Of a stretch of 64,000 bases of DNA, positions 49,640 through 61,124 are shown one piece after another (within the stretch, counting starts at the first letter, position 1; each line of letters begins with the position of its first letter). The notes beneath the pieces were generated by a model that was not told where the DNA came from, ran no database searches, and saw only the letters and a program-made list of their open reading frames with translations. The stretch covers positions 8,757,057-8,821,056 of the forward strand of contig NC_058143.1 of assembly GCF_011075055.1 (NCBI RefSeq), read 5' to 3'. This stretch comes from Mangifera indica. Taxonomy: Eukaryota; Streptophyta; Magnoliopsida; Sapindales; Anacardiaceae. The position numbers and the translations under genes are program-made.

Positions 49640-50700
49640 AAATGAGGAGAACCAAAACAAACACCAAGAATACATAAGCTGAGAACCTTCAAAGGAGCCA
49701 GAGTGAAAAGGTAATACCCTTGATTTTTCATCTAGTTCTGAGTGCACAAGATGTTAGAAACATCTTCAATGAGATGTTTAAGGAACAAAGAGGTGTTCTA
49801 ACTTAGTTCAATGAGTCAGCACCAGTATCCCTACCATAGGTATAGGGATTAGTAGAGGTGACTTTGACACTAATAGTACCAGCAGTAGTAACCTTAACCA
49901 AAACCCAATTACATCCCATCTTTAACTAATCCAACATGCACTACCCTAAAAGATTTGATAATGCTAAGGATCTGATCACAATTGAGGAATGGCTTGAGTT
50001 AGTAGAGAGTGCTATGACTTTATTTGATATGATTGATTAGGACATAACTTAATGGAACTTGGTCAGAAAGATGACCTAGACCTCAGAGATGTCCTAGTTT
50101 GAGTTCAAGAGGAGATATGAGGCAGAATACAAAGAAGTAGATGTTACCTGTATTAGAGCTCAAAAGTTCCTCACATTAAACTAGGGCACAAACACAGTAA
50201 AGGATTACTCGAAAATTTAATTATTTGGCAAGGTATGCCTCAAAGATAGCCAACACTAAGAAGGGATGAATAAAGAAATTCATCTATAGATTGATCCAGC
50301 TATAACTCGAGACTTCATGATAGGAGCACAGTCAACCCATATATATGATGAGGCTTGGAGTAGAGCATTGAAGGTAGAAGTCTTTGTCAATAGGATGTAT
50401 GGTTAGAGTTCCACCTAGACAGTGCCCTTATCGTCCATGATTCCAATGCTAGTGTCAATGCTATTACAACAAGTGAATAGTAATAACACCCTTATTCAGA
50501 GAGGTTCTTTCTCAAAGAAAAAGAGGAAAAGGCTCTTTCAAGCCAAAGGTAACAAGAAGGGTTGGAAGAGTAATAAGAGACAGAGAGTTCCAAAGATTTC
50601 AACCTACCAAAGGTGCAATAAACATCATTAGAAGGATGTTTGACAGGACAGACAGCTTGCTACCATTGCCGTCAACTAAGACACATGGCTAGATCGTGTC
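49640..50700 (+). pseudogene. Gypsy Gag with degenerate zinc knuckle
   Basis: Readable blocks are TIEEWLELVESAMTLFDMID, FEFKRRYEAEYKEVDVTCIR, AQKFLTLN followed by VKDYSK, and a basic stretch KKKRKRLFQAKGNKKGWKSN (frame 50422-50631). The CCHC-type end YHCRQLRHMARSC lies at about 50655-50700. This is the gypsy retrotrans_gag domain followed by a nucleocapsid region. Stops are frequent. Confidence 0.82.
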
Positions 50701-50799
50701 TAGTACCCTAACCTAAGTTAAACAGCCAGTTGGTAGAGCCATTACCAGAGTCTTCACTATCACCTAAAGGCTAGCAGAGGCTAACCCCGTAACAGTCAC

Positions 50800-51300
50800 C
50801 AGTTAAATTTTTTTTCTCAATACTCTTGTTTACATTTTAATTGATTGTGCTACTACACATTATTTTGTAGCTAAGAATTTAGTAGACAAACTAAGAGTAT
50901 AGCTAGTTAAGGTGATTGAGAGGGTTAAAACAAAGTTACTATATAGGGGAATAGTAATCAGTAAGGAAAGAAAGTTAGCACAGACCATTGACATTCAAGG
51001 TAGATAACTTCTTGTGGACTTAATAGTGTTTGAGATGTCATACTTTGATATGATCTTTGGGATGGACTTTCTAAGGAGGAATAAAACCAACATAGATTGT
51101 TGGTGCAAGAAGGTTTGGTTTAGCGTAAAAAATAGAGATCAATTTGCGTTCGGTGAAAGGCATGTCAAGAGCTTTTTGGTCAATGCCATGAAAGCAAGAA
51201 ATATCCTGAGTAAGGGGTACATAGGCTTCCTAGCCCATATAATCAGTAAAGCAAAATCAAGCCCAAGTATAGAACAGACGCTAATGGTTTGAGAATTCCC
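50800..51300 (+). pseudogene. Gypsy aspartic protease and pre-RT linker
   Basis: The reading VYILIDCATTHYFVAKNLV carries the protease site as DCAT instead of DSGAT. The open frame 51014-51292 begins MDLIVFEMSYFDMIFGMDFL, the conserved 'DLIVL.M..FDVILGMDWL' block. It continues into a linker with RHVKSFLVNAMKARNILSKG. Confidence 0.85.
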
Positions 51301-52080
51301 AGATTTTTTTCTAAAAAAGTTATTAGGTCTGGCTCCTAAACGAGAGGTTGGATTTAATATTGAACTAGCACCGGGCATAATACCCATTTCCAAGGCAGTT
51401 TATAGAATAACCCTAACAAAGCTACAAAAGTTAAATAAGCAACTTCATTAATTGTTAGAGAATAAGTTCATTTGACCTAGTCACTCTCCCTAAGGGAACT
51501 CCCACCTTATTTGTTAAAAAGAATAATAGGTCTACAAAAATGTGCATCGACTACCAAGAGTTTAATAAGGTGACTATTAAGAAAAAATATCCATTGCCCA
51601 AAATTAATGACTTGTTTAACCAGCTAAGGAGTTTAGTGGTGTTCTCAAAGATGGACTTGAGATTTGACTACCACTAGATAAAAGTAATTGAGCAAGATAT
51701 TCCCAAAACAACCTTTTAGATAAGGTATGGACATTTCAAGCTTGTTATAAGGTCATTCAAATTGACAAATGCTCCTACGATGTTTATGGATTTGATGAAT
51801 AAAATATTCTATGATTGTCCAGATAAATTCATAGTAGTTTTTATAGATAACATCTCGATGTATTCTAAAAGTCATGAGGAACACCACCAACACTTAAGGC
51901 TTACATTATAAAGGTTAAGAGAGAAATAGTTGTATGCAAAATTCGCTAAGTATGAATTTTGGCTTGATAGAGTAATCTTCTTGGAGTTTGTAATATTAGA
52001 ATATAGGACACCAATGGACCTAAGCAAAATTGAGGTTGTAATAGACTGACAGAGACCAACAACAGTAAAAAAGGTTTACA
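51300..52080 (+). pseudogene. Gypsy reverse transcriptase
   Basis: Blocks are REVGFNIELAPGIIPISKAV, TKMCIDYQEFNKVTIKKKYP, LPKINDLFNQLRSLVVFSKM, DIPKTTF, FIVVFIDNISMYSKS and LYAKFAKYEFWLDRVIFLEF. The YVDD active site reads FIDN, losing its second Asp. The element is of the Del/Tekay type by block similarity, though clade assignment is tentative. Confidence 0.9.
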
Positions 52081-52640
52081 GTTTTCTAGGCTTAGCAAGA
52101 TACAATTAGTGATTTGTTAAAGGATTTGCCAAGTTAGTTAAACCTCTTACAACTTTCATGAAGAAAGAAACTTAGTTTTAGTGGATAGATTCATGTGAAA
52201 AAAGTTTCCAAGAGTTGAAAAAGAGGTTGAATATCACTCCAATTTTGGTTTTTCCCGAGAAGGAAATGGAATATGACCTCTACATAGATGTATCTCACAG
52301 TGGACTAGGAGTAGTTCTAATGCAAAACGACAAGGTGATAGCATACACCTCATAACAGTTAAAGAACTTTGAGACCAAATACCCCATACATAACTTAGAG
52401 TTAGCAGCAGTAGTGTTTGCTTTGAAGATATAGAGACACTACTTATATGGGGTAAAATGTAATATTTACACCGATCATAAGAGCCTTAGGTACTTATTCA
52501 CTCAAAAAGAGCTTAACATATGACAAAGGAGATGACTAAATTTAGTGAAGGATTATGATTATGACATTAAGTACCATCCATGTAAAGCCAATGTGGCATA
52601 GACATCCTTAGAAGAAAAGTATTTTAGTCACAATTAATGG
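52080..52640 (+). pseudogene. Gypsy RNase H
   Basis: Blocks are VYSFLGLARYN, ELKKRLNITPILVFPEKEME, YDLYIDVSHSGLGVVLMQND, ETKYPIHNLELAAVVFALKI and IYTDHKSLRYLFTQKELNI. The catalytic D, E and D positions (YID, LELA, YTDHKSL) are still present. Stops at W and Q codons interrupt the chain. Confidence 0.88.
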
Positions 52641-52729
52641 TTTCAAAGGGAGATTTAGATAGATATGGATCGATAGTAGATTGAATTAGTGACTGGGGTT
52701 TTGGCAAGACTAGAAATTAAGTCTAGTTT

Positions 52730-53935
52730 AACCTAAGACATCAAAGCAACTCAAGATTAAGATGATTAGTGTAAAAACAAAGTTCAGAGAGTCTCAAACG
52801 ACATTGAGCCATAATTTAAAGTGACTACTAGTATCCTTAGGTTCAGAGATAAAGTATATATGTCTTTGGGAGGTAAACTTAGACAATGGATTATAACAAA
52901 AGCTTACAACTCCCTTTACACAATCCACCTTAGAGGTGTAAAGATGTATCATAATTTGAGGAGGAGTTTTTAGTAGTCTTTTATCAAAAAAGATGTAGTT
53001 GAGCATAATGTTAAATGCCTCACATGCCAGTATATTAAGGCCAAGCATTAGAGACCATCAAGTTTACTTTAGCCTCTAAGTGTTCCTGAATGGAAGTAAG
53101 AGTACATCTTCATAGATTTCATAGTTGGACTTTCAAGGACTCAAAGCAGTTACAATGCACTTTAGATAAGAATGGATAAGTTAACCAAGACAATATAATT
53201 CTTATCCATCAAGGACACCACCCCTATAGATCAGTTGGGAAAGTTGTATGTAAGAGAGATTATTAGACTACATAGAGTAACTAAGACTATTGTATCAAAC
53301 AGAGATACGAGGTTTGTGTCAGCTTTTTAAAGAAGTTTGCACTAGCTATTGGGTACCAATCTAGCATTCAACACAACTTACCATCCATAAATAAATGGTT
53401 AGTCAAAGATGACTAACCAGGTGCTAGATGACATGTTAAGAACCTATTGTTTGGATCATAGGGTGTGTTGGGTTTAAATGTTAACCCCAGTAGAGTTCAC
53501 CTATAACAATAGTTACTAAACGACAATTCAGATGGTGCCGTATAGAATACTCTATGGTAGAAGATGTCGTTATCCTCGTTATTCAGACGAGTTGGTCCCT
53601 TAGGCTAAAAATGACTCAGAAAATGATCTAGAATGCACAATTATTCAGACAAAGGATGAAGCAAGCCTAAGATTAAAAAAAGAGCTATGTCAATCAAAGA
53701 CATTAATACTTATAATTAGCATAGGTGATAGAGTTTTCATCAGATTAGCCCCCTTTAAACATATGAAGAGGTTTATGAGGAAAGGCAAATTAGCTCCCAA
53801 GTATATCAACCCACATGAAATAGTGGGCAAGGTAGCTTATAAACTTGCATTATTGACAAGTATGGAACATATTCATCAAGTATTCCATGTCTTGTCGTTA
53901 CATAAGTATATAGGTGATCCCTCTCATGTGTGTTG
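52730..53935 (+). pseudogene. Gypsy integrase
   Basis: A zinc-binding CLTCQYIKAKH (about 53015) comes first. Core blocks then follow: YIFIDFIVGLSRTQSSYNAL, MDKLTKTI, TKTIVSNRDTRFVSAF, NQVLDDMLRTYCLDHRVCWV and VEFTYNNSY. The C-terminal module is RVFIRLAPFKHMKRFMRKGK, KVAYKLALLTSMEHIHQVFH and VLSLHKYIGDPSHVC. The same family layout is seen in the fragment at 11862-12930. Confidence 0.88.
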
Positions 53936-54170
53936 AGGATCGATGAGGTATAACTATCTGAAAACTTGAGTTACAAAGAGATACCAGTCTAGATTCTAAA
54001 TAAAAGGATCAAACAGTTAAGGCACCGACAAATCCTATTGGTTATAGTGTTATAAAGGAATCACAAAGTCGGGAAATCCACATGGGAGATGGAACAAGCT
54101 ATGAAAGAAAAATACCCTGAGTTATTCTCAATGGATTCTAAAGTCAAAATCCCATTAAAGGGGAAAGAAT

Positions 54171-55352
54171 TGTAATGCCCACAGACACGTCTCAAGGGTA
54201 ATTTAGTCTTTTATGTGAGTCAATATGAGAGAAAAGTCAAAAGTTAACTTTAGGGTAACACATGACAGTCTGTAGGGAAGGCCATGCCTATTTGTTCATA
54301 ACATGTCAATTGGATAAGCTGATTCAGCATAATATTAATTTATAAGTGACGTATGGTCATGCGTGTCTTGATACATGCCCATGTGTTTAAGTGTAGAATT
54401 GGTTTATAAATTTGTGAATCATGGTGATTTAAGGGTCATAATTAAGAACCTTAAATCACCCAAAACCCTAAAAAAGTGAGAAATCAAAGGAGTTTGATAT
54501 CTTGACTATCACATGAAATCTCTAACGACATGGTGGTAAGGAAGCTAGAAAGAATGAGACCTAGTTGTGTGTGACAGTCTTGTTAAAACAAGGTAAGTAG
54601 GATTTACCTCCTTCCCCGATTATGTTTTATTTGTGATTTTGAATAATATGCATTTATTTTCATCCAAATATGTTAGCGGAAACTACCCTTACAAAGATGT
54701 ATGGTCAAGTTGGGATTAAGAAAAAAGATTTAAAGTATTTTAGCTAAAGTATATAATAGGTGTAGAGGGGGATACACACCCATGTGCCCATAAATAGTGT
54801 TATGTAGGTTATAGCCTCTGGGAAAGGACAATTAGCATGAACAGTAACTAGACAAATGATCCTGTATAGGCATTACGTATGCGCTTGTATGAACTTATAA
54901 ACTAGGCTAGAAAGAGAAGAGTCATCCCTAAAGATAAACTAAGTCTTAGGGTACACAGTAGTACCTCACATGGCAACCAATAAAAGTATTTAAAGGCATG
55001 AACTAATGGCAGGGTGAAAGTTAACACAGGTTAGGCACTTTAAGAAATTATTCCTAACGTCAAACCTACAATAAGGTAATGCTCGTAGTACAGCCCAGTT
55101 AAAGTATAGCTGAGTTGGGAAGTAATTACTCACATGGTCAAGGTGTCAAATCTTTATATTCAATTCAGACTAATTAGCTCAGTTGCAATTAGCTTTTAGA
55201 TTTAGATATTTCCACCATAATTAGTATTGTCACACTAGATCAAAATTTGAAGAAATTGTTCCTTAGTGACAAAGCTGGGACATAACTCGACTTGAAAGTA
55301 AGATAAATAGCCTAGTTAATACTAGAAATAAAATGGAAGCACCAATTTAGTA
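54171..55352 (+). repeat. 3' LTR of the gypsy element, truncated
   Basis: It starts TGTAATGCCC directly after the polypurine tract. It aligns with the 5' LTR on both sides of the 740-bp difference, up to AATTTAGTA at 55352, then the match ends. A perfect 12-bp inverted repeat (GGTGATTTAAGG ... CCTTAAATCACC, 54423-54460) lies in the part missing from the 5' LTR. Confidence 0.85.
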
Positions 55353-55407
55353 GTGTGTTGGGCCAACTGATGTTGTATCTGAAAATTAATGTCTCTTCCA
55401 TGTTCCA

Positions 55408-56720
55408 TTAAAATCTGTTGAAGACAGTTATACGAGACACCATGTATGATGCCCCGTAAATTAAGTGTTTTGTAGGCTTATCCCTCTGGCACTCTTGAGG
55501 ATGAGAGGTGCCAGAGGTAAACCTCCGTGGAGGGGATACACGTACATTAGCAAACGTCGTATATGACTCAAGAGTGTATAGTGCGAGAGGATGGCATTCG
55601 TGGAGGAGATCTCTGTCTAGCACGAGACGTCCGAAGAATAAAAGGTCAAGGCCCTCATAATGAAGATATTCATACAGATACAATGAAGATTTGAGGGCTG
55701 ACAACATAGGAAGGCGAATCTTATACTGGTAGGGATCCCATAGGGACATAGGAGACTTGTAAGCTAGTAGTTAACAACCGTGAAGACCTTTTAGAGGTTG
55801 TCTGACAGGGAACAGGATGAATCGACTAGACATTATCATCGTCAAAATCTATAGACTCGTCATCTAACGATGTTGACGGTGCTTGTTCTCCCATAAACTT
55901 TAGACCTTAGATGTACCACTTAAAGTTGTGTTTAGTCTCAGTCAGACGCAATACAACTGTAATCCCTTCCTAAAACGTAAAAAAAATTTATTAAAATTAA
56001 TGAATGATGGATTGCATAATAAAATGTAAATCAACCAATGAGCAACTTACTAGAGGAGCGTTCCAAAGTATCGACATGTCATCCCAAATCAATAATACAT
56101 TTGTCTCTCACTTTAAGATACAAGGGATTTAATCATTTACTACCAGATGAATATAAGATGATAAATTGTGAATCATCTTATAAATTCAGTATTACACAAT
56201 GTACAATGTTTATGGTTAATATTAACAATCATCGGAATGAATGTTAACTTTATTCATTACATGATACTTACTTGAAAAATAATTGAGTATCCCAAAATAT
56301 TATAACTAAAAAGTCAAAGTGGAAGTGGACTTCTGTAAAACGGGTAGTTTTCAACACAATATTGAATTTGTTATAGATACCCTTCTCTATCGATTCAATT
56401 GTTTTATTTCATATAACCGTACCTCATGAGTACGAATTAAATGCATCTAGATTGTCTACTAAATGCAAAAAATGATCAAGTATTTTTGTTCTATTATCCA
56501 CCCCTAATAATCCCGTAAATGTAAAATACAGTACCGCAAACTTCATTGCATTGTTGTTATTGTCTCCCCATATTTGATCATCGATTGTTTGCACAATCTC
56601 CTCATGGAATAATAACCTGTGAATACGAGGGAAGTATTTCTCTCTTAGTTAAAGTGTTCATGTGCAATCAATATAATTGGACAGTCGATGTGTTCCTGAA
56701 AAATCAGACCACTGACTAGC
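55408..56720 (-). pseudogene. DUF1985-containing gene fragment (left copy)
   Basis: Minus-strand reading at about 56370-56720 gives HRLLFHEEIVQTIDDQIWGD, NNNNAMKFAVLYFTFTGLLG and LDHFLHLVDNLDAFNSYS. These match the plant DUF1985 pattern (REFALVTGL ... LAILYF..LL ... DD.D.FN.YPWG) often found beside Ulp1 protease domains in Mutator-like elements. A second coding-like part at about 55400-55900 (frame 55408-55749 overlaps it) is a low-complexity tail. No Ulp1 (C48) catalytic domain is visible. It matches the right copy in layout but lacks the repeat-rich C-terminus, cut at 55353. Confidence 0.68.
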
Positions 56721-56768
56721 GTAAACTCCACAAGGCTGAATCGAAACTCAACATAATTTATTATGAAC

Positions 56769-57745
56769 TAGAGATGGCAATTTAGACCTGATTTTAGGGG
56801 CCCCGACCCTAATGGGGAGGGAATTTCTCGATAAAAACGGGGAAAGGGGCGGGGATGAAGATGAAAAAAATCCCCGTAGTCGGGGACGGGTCAGGGACGG
56901 GGATACATATTTTCCCGCCCCGCCCCTCCCCTCCCCGGCCCGGCCCGGCCCGGCCCATCCCCTCCCCACCCCACCCCACCCCACCCCACCCCTTAAGTCT
57001 AATATATTAATATAATAATTTCTAAACTATTAAGTTCTAGAAATTTTTACATTATGATTTATTAAAACTATAACTTTAATTTTACTAATTTTTGAATTAT
57101 CAATTATCAGCTTTTACTAATTTCTGAACTATTAATCTAATATATTAAAAAGACCCCAGAATCTCATTATCATAAAATGCAAATGCACCAAATTAATTTT
57201 ATTTCAACTTCAAAACTTAGTTAGTCAATCCACCAGGTTTTATATAAAAAAACAAATTATAAACTTGATAAAATCAATTGAAGTGAATGAAAAGTGTTAA
57301 ATTTAATGTTATTAAAAAATTATCCTAAATCACATACATGAAGAGCTACTAATGAAGAGATTGATTATTGCATATTGTTAGATTTTATGAAAACTTTGTA
57401 TTTGAACTAAAATAATAATGAATATTTTGTAGCTCTTGTAGCAAGTGATATTTTGGGAGAATATGATTTATTTTATTTATTGAAATACATAAAAGAATTA
57501 AAATTTATATTTACGGGTATTGGGAGGGGATTTTTCCCCGCGGGGACGGGGTGGGGATGGGGAAGGGATTTTTCCCTGCAGGGACGGAGAAGGGATGGGG
57601 AGAGGATTTTCCTTCGCGGGGAAGGGACAGGGATTATTTTTTATCCCCGTAACGGGGACGGGGCTAGGACGGAGATTGATATCCCTTACGGGGACGGGGA
57701 CGGGGATTGATATCCCCTCCCCGCCCCTCCCTATTGTCATCCCTA
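56769..57745. mobile_element. GC-rich hAT-type non-autonomous element, TSD TTATGAAC
   Basis: This 977-bp element has ends TAGAGATGGCAAT and, on the other strand, TAGGGATGACAAT. It is flanked by perfect 8-bp direct repeats TTATGAAC (56761-56768 and 57746-57753). Both subterminal regions (about 56800-56995 and 57515-57730) are GC-rich and made of GGGGACGGGG/CCCCGCCCC words, while the centre is AT-rich. There is no transposase. The frames at 56748-57015 and 57453-57870 are read through the GC repeats and are not genes. It inserted into the DUF1985 arm after that arm existed. Confidence 0.93.
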
Positions 57746-58195
57746 TTATGAACCATATTTCTCTTTTTATGTTCCTGCGATTAATCATCCGAAATAACAT
57801 CTATTGTATAAAAACAACACTAAACCATAGGTTTGTTAAATCTAAAAAGTGTTTAAAACAGATTGTCTGAAAAATAGTTCTCTGAGTAAATATTAGTTTA
57901 TTCTTAATTATAGTCACAGTGTCCGTCTTTCTCTGAAACAATATATACACTTGGAATCTATATGTGCTCTCTTGGTAATTGATTACAAATACCTAAAAAA
58001 TATATTAATCCGTTAATTTAATTAATGAAATATTAATTAAAGACAATCATTATCTATCAAAGATTAATCAAATAAACTACAGTATTATTATTAAATTAAC
58101 ATGGTTGACATCAACTAATGTATTCGAATAAAAACAACTAGAGTATCAAATTAAAATGAAATTCTTCAATAAACATTTAAAAGAATGGAAAGACT

Positions 58196-59282
58196 GGAAA
58201 AATGAGTGGCTGTTGATGCGAAGACCACAAAATATATGAATATTACCCTTCCAAGCCAAAATCAGTTTCAATTATTCATAACATCATGCCCCATGCTTAT
58301 AATTGCCGCATTATTGCTTCATGATTTTTTTTTCTCATGAAAATTTTTCATTTTAAAATTGTAACAATTGACTAATTAATAATATTGTTAAAATTACAAC
58401 ATTTAACAATATTTTGTTTTACTTAATTGAATTCAGATAGAATTTAATTTAATTGATTTACATGAAATTTAGATTGAATTAAATTTGATACGATACAATA
58501 CAATTATACTTCTGTTTTATAAAAAAACCTCACATATTATCTTACCATTACTTTACCTCTGCAAATCCAATAAGTTTTATTGACTAATTACTCACTAAAT
58601 TTTTTCATGTAAATCTGTGCTAAATATGATCGTGCAAAGCATTTTTTTATGTTATGTTATAAAACAAATGTGCTAAATATGATATATTTATATAAATATA
58701 TTTATGCTATATATATATATATTGTAAGAGAAATTGATCTTCGTGGGGATACTATTATAAAAATAATTGCATTATCTCTTCTTTGTAAGTATCAAATTAT
58801 TCTATGTAAGCATTTGAAATTAAAATTATTCTCTAGCAGCTTGTTGTATACTCATGTGAATGAAGAAAACAAGCAATATTCTACCATTTTTGTTTTGTTT
58901 CTTAGAAATAATATATATATATTATACAATGTATTATTTACATATTCATTTGGGTCCACATATATATTTTTTACACTGTAAATGTTTTTATCACTTTATA
59001 TGTTAGAATACTTAAAGGTTGAAGACAAGGCTAATTTAAGTATTCTAATATATAGAGTGATAAAATTATTTAGGGTGTAAAAAATGTTTTATAAATGTAC
59101 ACGTGAATCTAAATGAATATGCAAAGAATATCCCAATAAGTAAAACAAAAATGGCAGAATAACGTTAGGGGTTGGGGTTGCCAACCTCTTGGCTTGGCAA
59201 TGCCAATGCAACTGTTGGTGGTCGATGTTGCATCGCCAACACCTTCATGTCGCCAACCACCCCCTTTTCCAAGCTTTTTCCG
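58196..59282. other. Spacer between the inverted arms, with a palindromic element
   Basis: About 1.1 kb. Its left part is AT-rich and gene-free; the 110-residue frame at 58649-58981 has no family signature and is hydrophobic low-complexity. A long imperfect palindrome lies at 58941-59121. A GC island at about 59165-59270, rich in GGTTGGC/GCCAACC words, resembles the islands near 63500 and 63720. Confidence 0.6.
58941..59121. repeat. Imperfect palindrome, MITE-like
   Basis: Arms 58941-59016 and 59035-59121 are inverted copies with an 18-bp loop. For example, CATATTCATTTGGGTCCAC pairs with GTGAATCTAAATGAATATG, and 'TTTTTTACAC' and 'TTAGAATACTTAAA' recur inverted. It has no coding capacity. Ends and target duplication are not resolved, so the family is unknown. 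Confidence 0.7.
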
Positions 59283-61124
59283 TTCTTTTAAATGTTTACT
59301 AAGGAATTTCATTTTAATTGATACTTTAGTTTTTTTATTCAAATGTTACATTAGTTGATGTCAATCATGTTAATTTAATAATGATAATCTAGTTTATTTG
59401 ATTACTTTTTAATTAATAATGATTGTCTTTAATTAATTTTGCATTAATTATATTAATAGATTAATATATTTTTCAAATATTTACAATCAACTACAAAGAT
59501 AGGGGATACAGATTTCGAGTGCATCTATTGCTTCAAACAAAGATAGATACCCTGACTACAATTAGAAATAAACTAATATTTATTTAGAGAGTTATTTTTA
59601 GACAACCTATTTTAGACACTTTTTAGATTTGACAAAGTCATAGTTTAGTGTCATTTTCATATCATCAATGTTACTTCGAATGAGTAACCGCGGAAACCAA
59701 AAAAAAAGAATGTGATTCAGAATAAATAGTATTGAGTTTTGATTTAGCCTTCTAGAGTTTGCACTAATCAGTGGTCTGATTTTTAGGAAAGACATCGACG
59801 TGTCCTACTATGCTGATTACATAGTGATGTCTCGACTGAAAAAAGAATATTTTTCTAACATTCACAGGTTCTTATCCCATGAGGAGATTGAGCAAACAGT
59901 CGGTAATCAAATATAAGGAGACAATGACAACAACGTAGTGAAGTTCGCAGTACTGTATTTTACGTTTACGGAATTATTAGAGGCAGACAACAGAACAATA
60001 ATATTTGATCTTTTTTGGCATTTAGCACACAATCTAGATACATTTAGTTGGTACCCATAGATGACAACTATATAAAATAAAACAATTAAATCGGTACAGA
60101 AAGGTATCCATAACAAATATTAATAGTGTTGAACACTACCTACCCTATGGAAGTCCTTTCCCACTTCTTATTTACAATATTTTGGAATGCCCGATTATTT
60201 TCCAGATAAGTATCATGTAATGAATAAGTTAACATTCATTCTGATGATTGTTAATACTACCTGTAAATATTATACATTGTACAGTATCTGATTTATGAGA
60301 CGATTTACAACCTATCACTTTATGTCCATTTAGAAGTAAACGATCAAATCCTCTATATCCTAAAGTAAAAGACAAATGTACTACTAACCTGAGATGACAT
60401 ATCGATACTTTGAAAAGCTCCTCCGGTAAGTTGCTTGTTAGTTGATTTATATTTTATTATTCACTCTATCATTTCATTAGTTTTTATAAATTTTCTTCAT
60501 ATTTTAGGAAGAGATTACAACTGCATTACATCTAACTGAGACTAAACGCAACTTTGAATGGTACATCCAAGTTTGGAGTTTATAAAAAAACAGACACCAT
60601 CAACATCATCAAATAACGAGTCTGCAGATTCTAACAATGATGACGATCTCTAGTCGATTCGTCGTGTTCCCTATCACGCAGCCTCTAGAGGGTCTTCATA
60701 GTCAGTAACTGCTAGGGCACAAGTCCTCCATATCCCTATGGCATCCCCGCTAGTACAGGATTTCCCTCCCTATGTTGCCAACCATCAAGTCTCCACCACA
60801 TCCGTACTAATATCTTCATCATGAAGGTCCCGACCCGTTGTTCTTGAGATGTCTCGTGCTAGACAAACATCTCTTTTACGGGTGTCGTTCTCTCGCACCG
60901 AACACTCCCGAATCATATATGGCCATTACTAATGTACATGTATCCTCTCCATAGAGGTTTACCTCTCGCACCCCCTATCCTCGAGAGTGCCAAAAGAACT
61001 ACACTGCAAGACACTCAGTTCACAAGACATCGTATAGTGGTGTCTTGATAACCGTCTTCAACAAATTTTAATGGAATATGAAAAACGCATATGTTCTCAG
61101 ATAAAGCAACAGTTTGACCAATAC
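59283..61124 (+). mobile_element. Right arm of inverted DUF1985/MULE-type repeat
   Basis: It is 1842 bp and the inverted partner of 55353-58195 (see there). Unlike the left arm it is uninterrupted and continues into the repeat-rich tail and MULE transposase beyond 61124, so it is the better-preserved reference copy. Confidence 0.85.

Larger units (their letters stand above)
48514..55352 (+). mobile_element. Ty3/gypsy element, nearly complete, 3' LTR truncated
   Basis: The 5' LTR is 48514-49436, beginning TGTAATGCCC and ending ATTACA. The primer-binding site TTGGTATTAGAG is at 49439-49450. Gag, protease, RT, RNase H and integrase follow in gypsy order. A polypurine tract AAAGGGGAAAGAAT precedes the 3' LTR at 54171. 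The 3' LTR homology stops at 55352, where Mutator-like material begins. No chromodomain is visible after the integrase. All coding parts carry stops. Confidence 0.9.
55353..58195 (-). mobile_element. Left arm of inverted DUF1985/MULE-type repeat
   Basis: Read on the minus strand, 58195-57754 plus 56768-55353 (the hAT insertion removed) aligns end to end with the plus strand 59283-61124. Anchors in order are CATTCTTTTAAATGTTT, 'TTAGTTGATGTCAA', 'AATAAACTAATATTTA', 'TTTTTAGATTT.ACAAA', CATGAGGAGATTG, 'TCGTGCTAGACA' and TTCAACA.ATTTTAATGGAA. Arm length without the insertion is about 1866 bp, against 1842 bp for the right arm. The left edge coincides with the end of gypsy LTR homology. Divergence is noticeable, with small indels. 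Confidence 0.85.

Noticed and set aside
56748..57870. Glycine/arginine/proline-rich frames on both strands
   Set aside because: They are translations of GGGGACGGGG-type repeats in a hAT-type element, open on both strands only because stops are rare in GC-rich repeats.
58649..58981. 110-residue hydrophobic frame
   Set aside because: AT-rich low-complexity sequence that runs into a palindrome; no domain or conservation can be seen.
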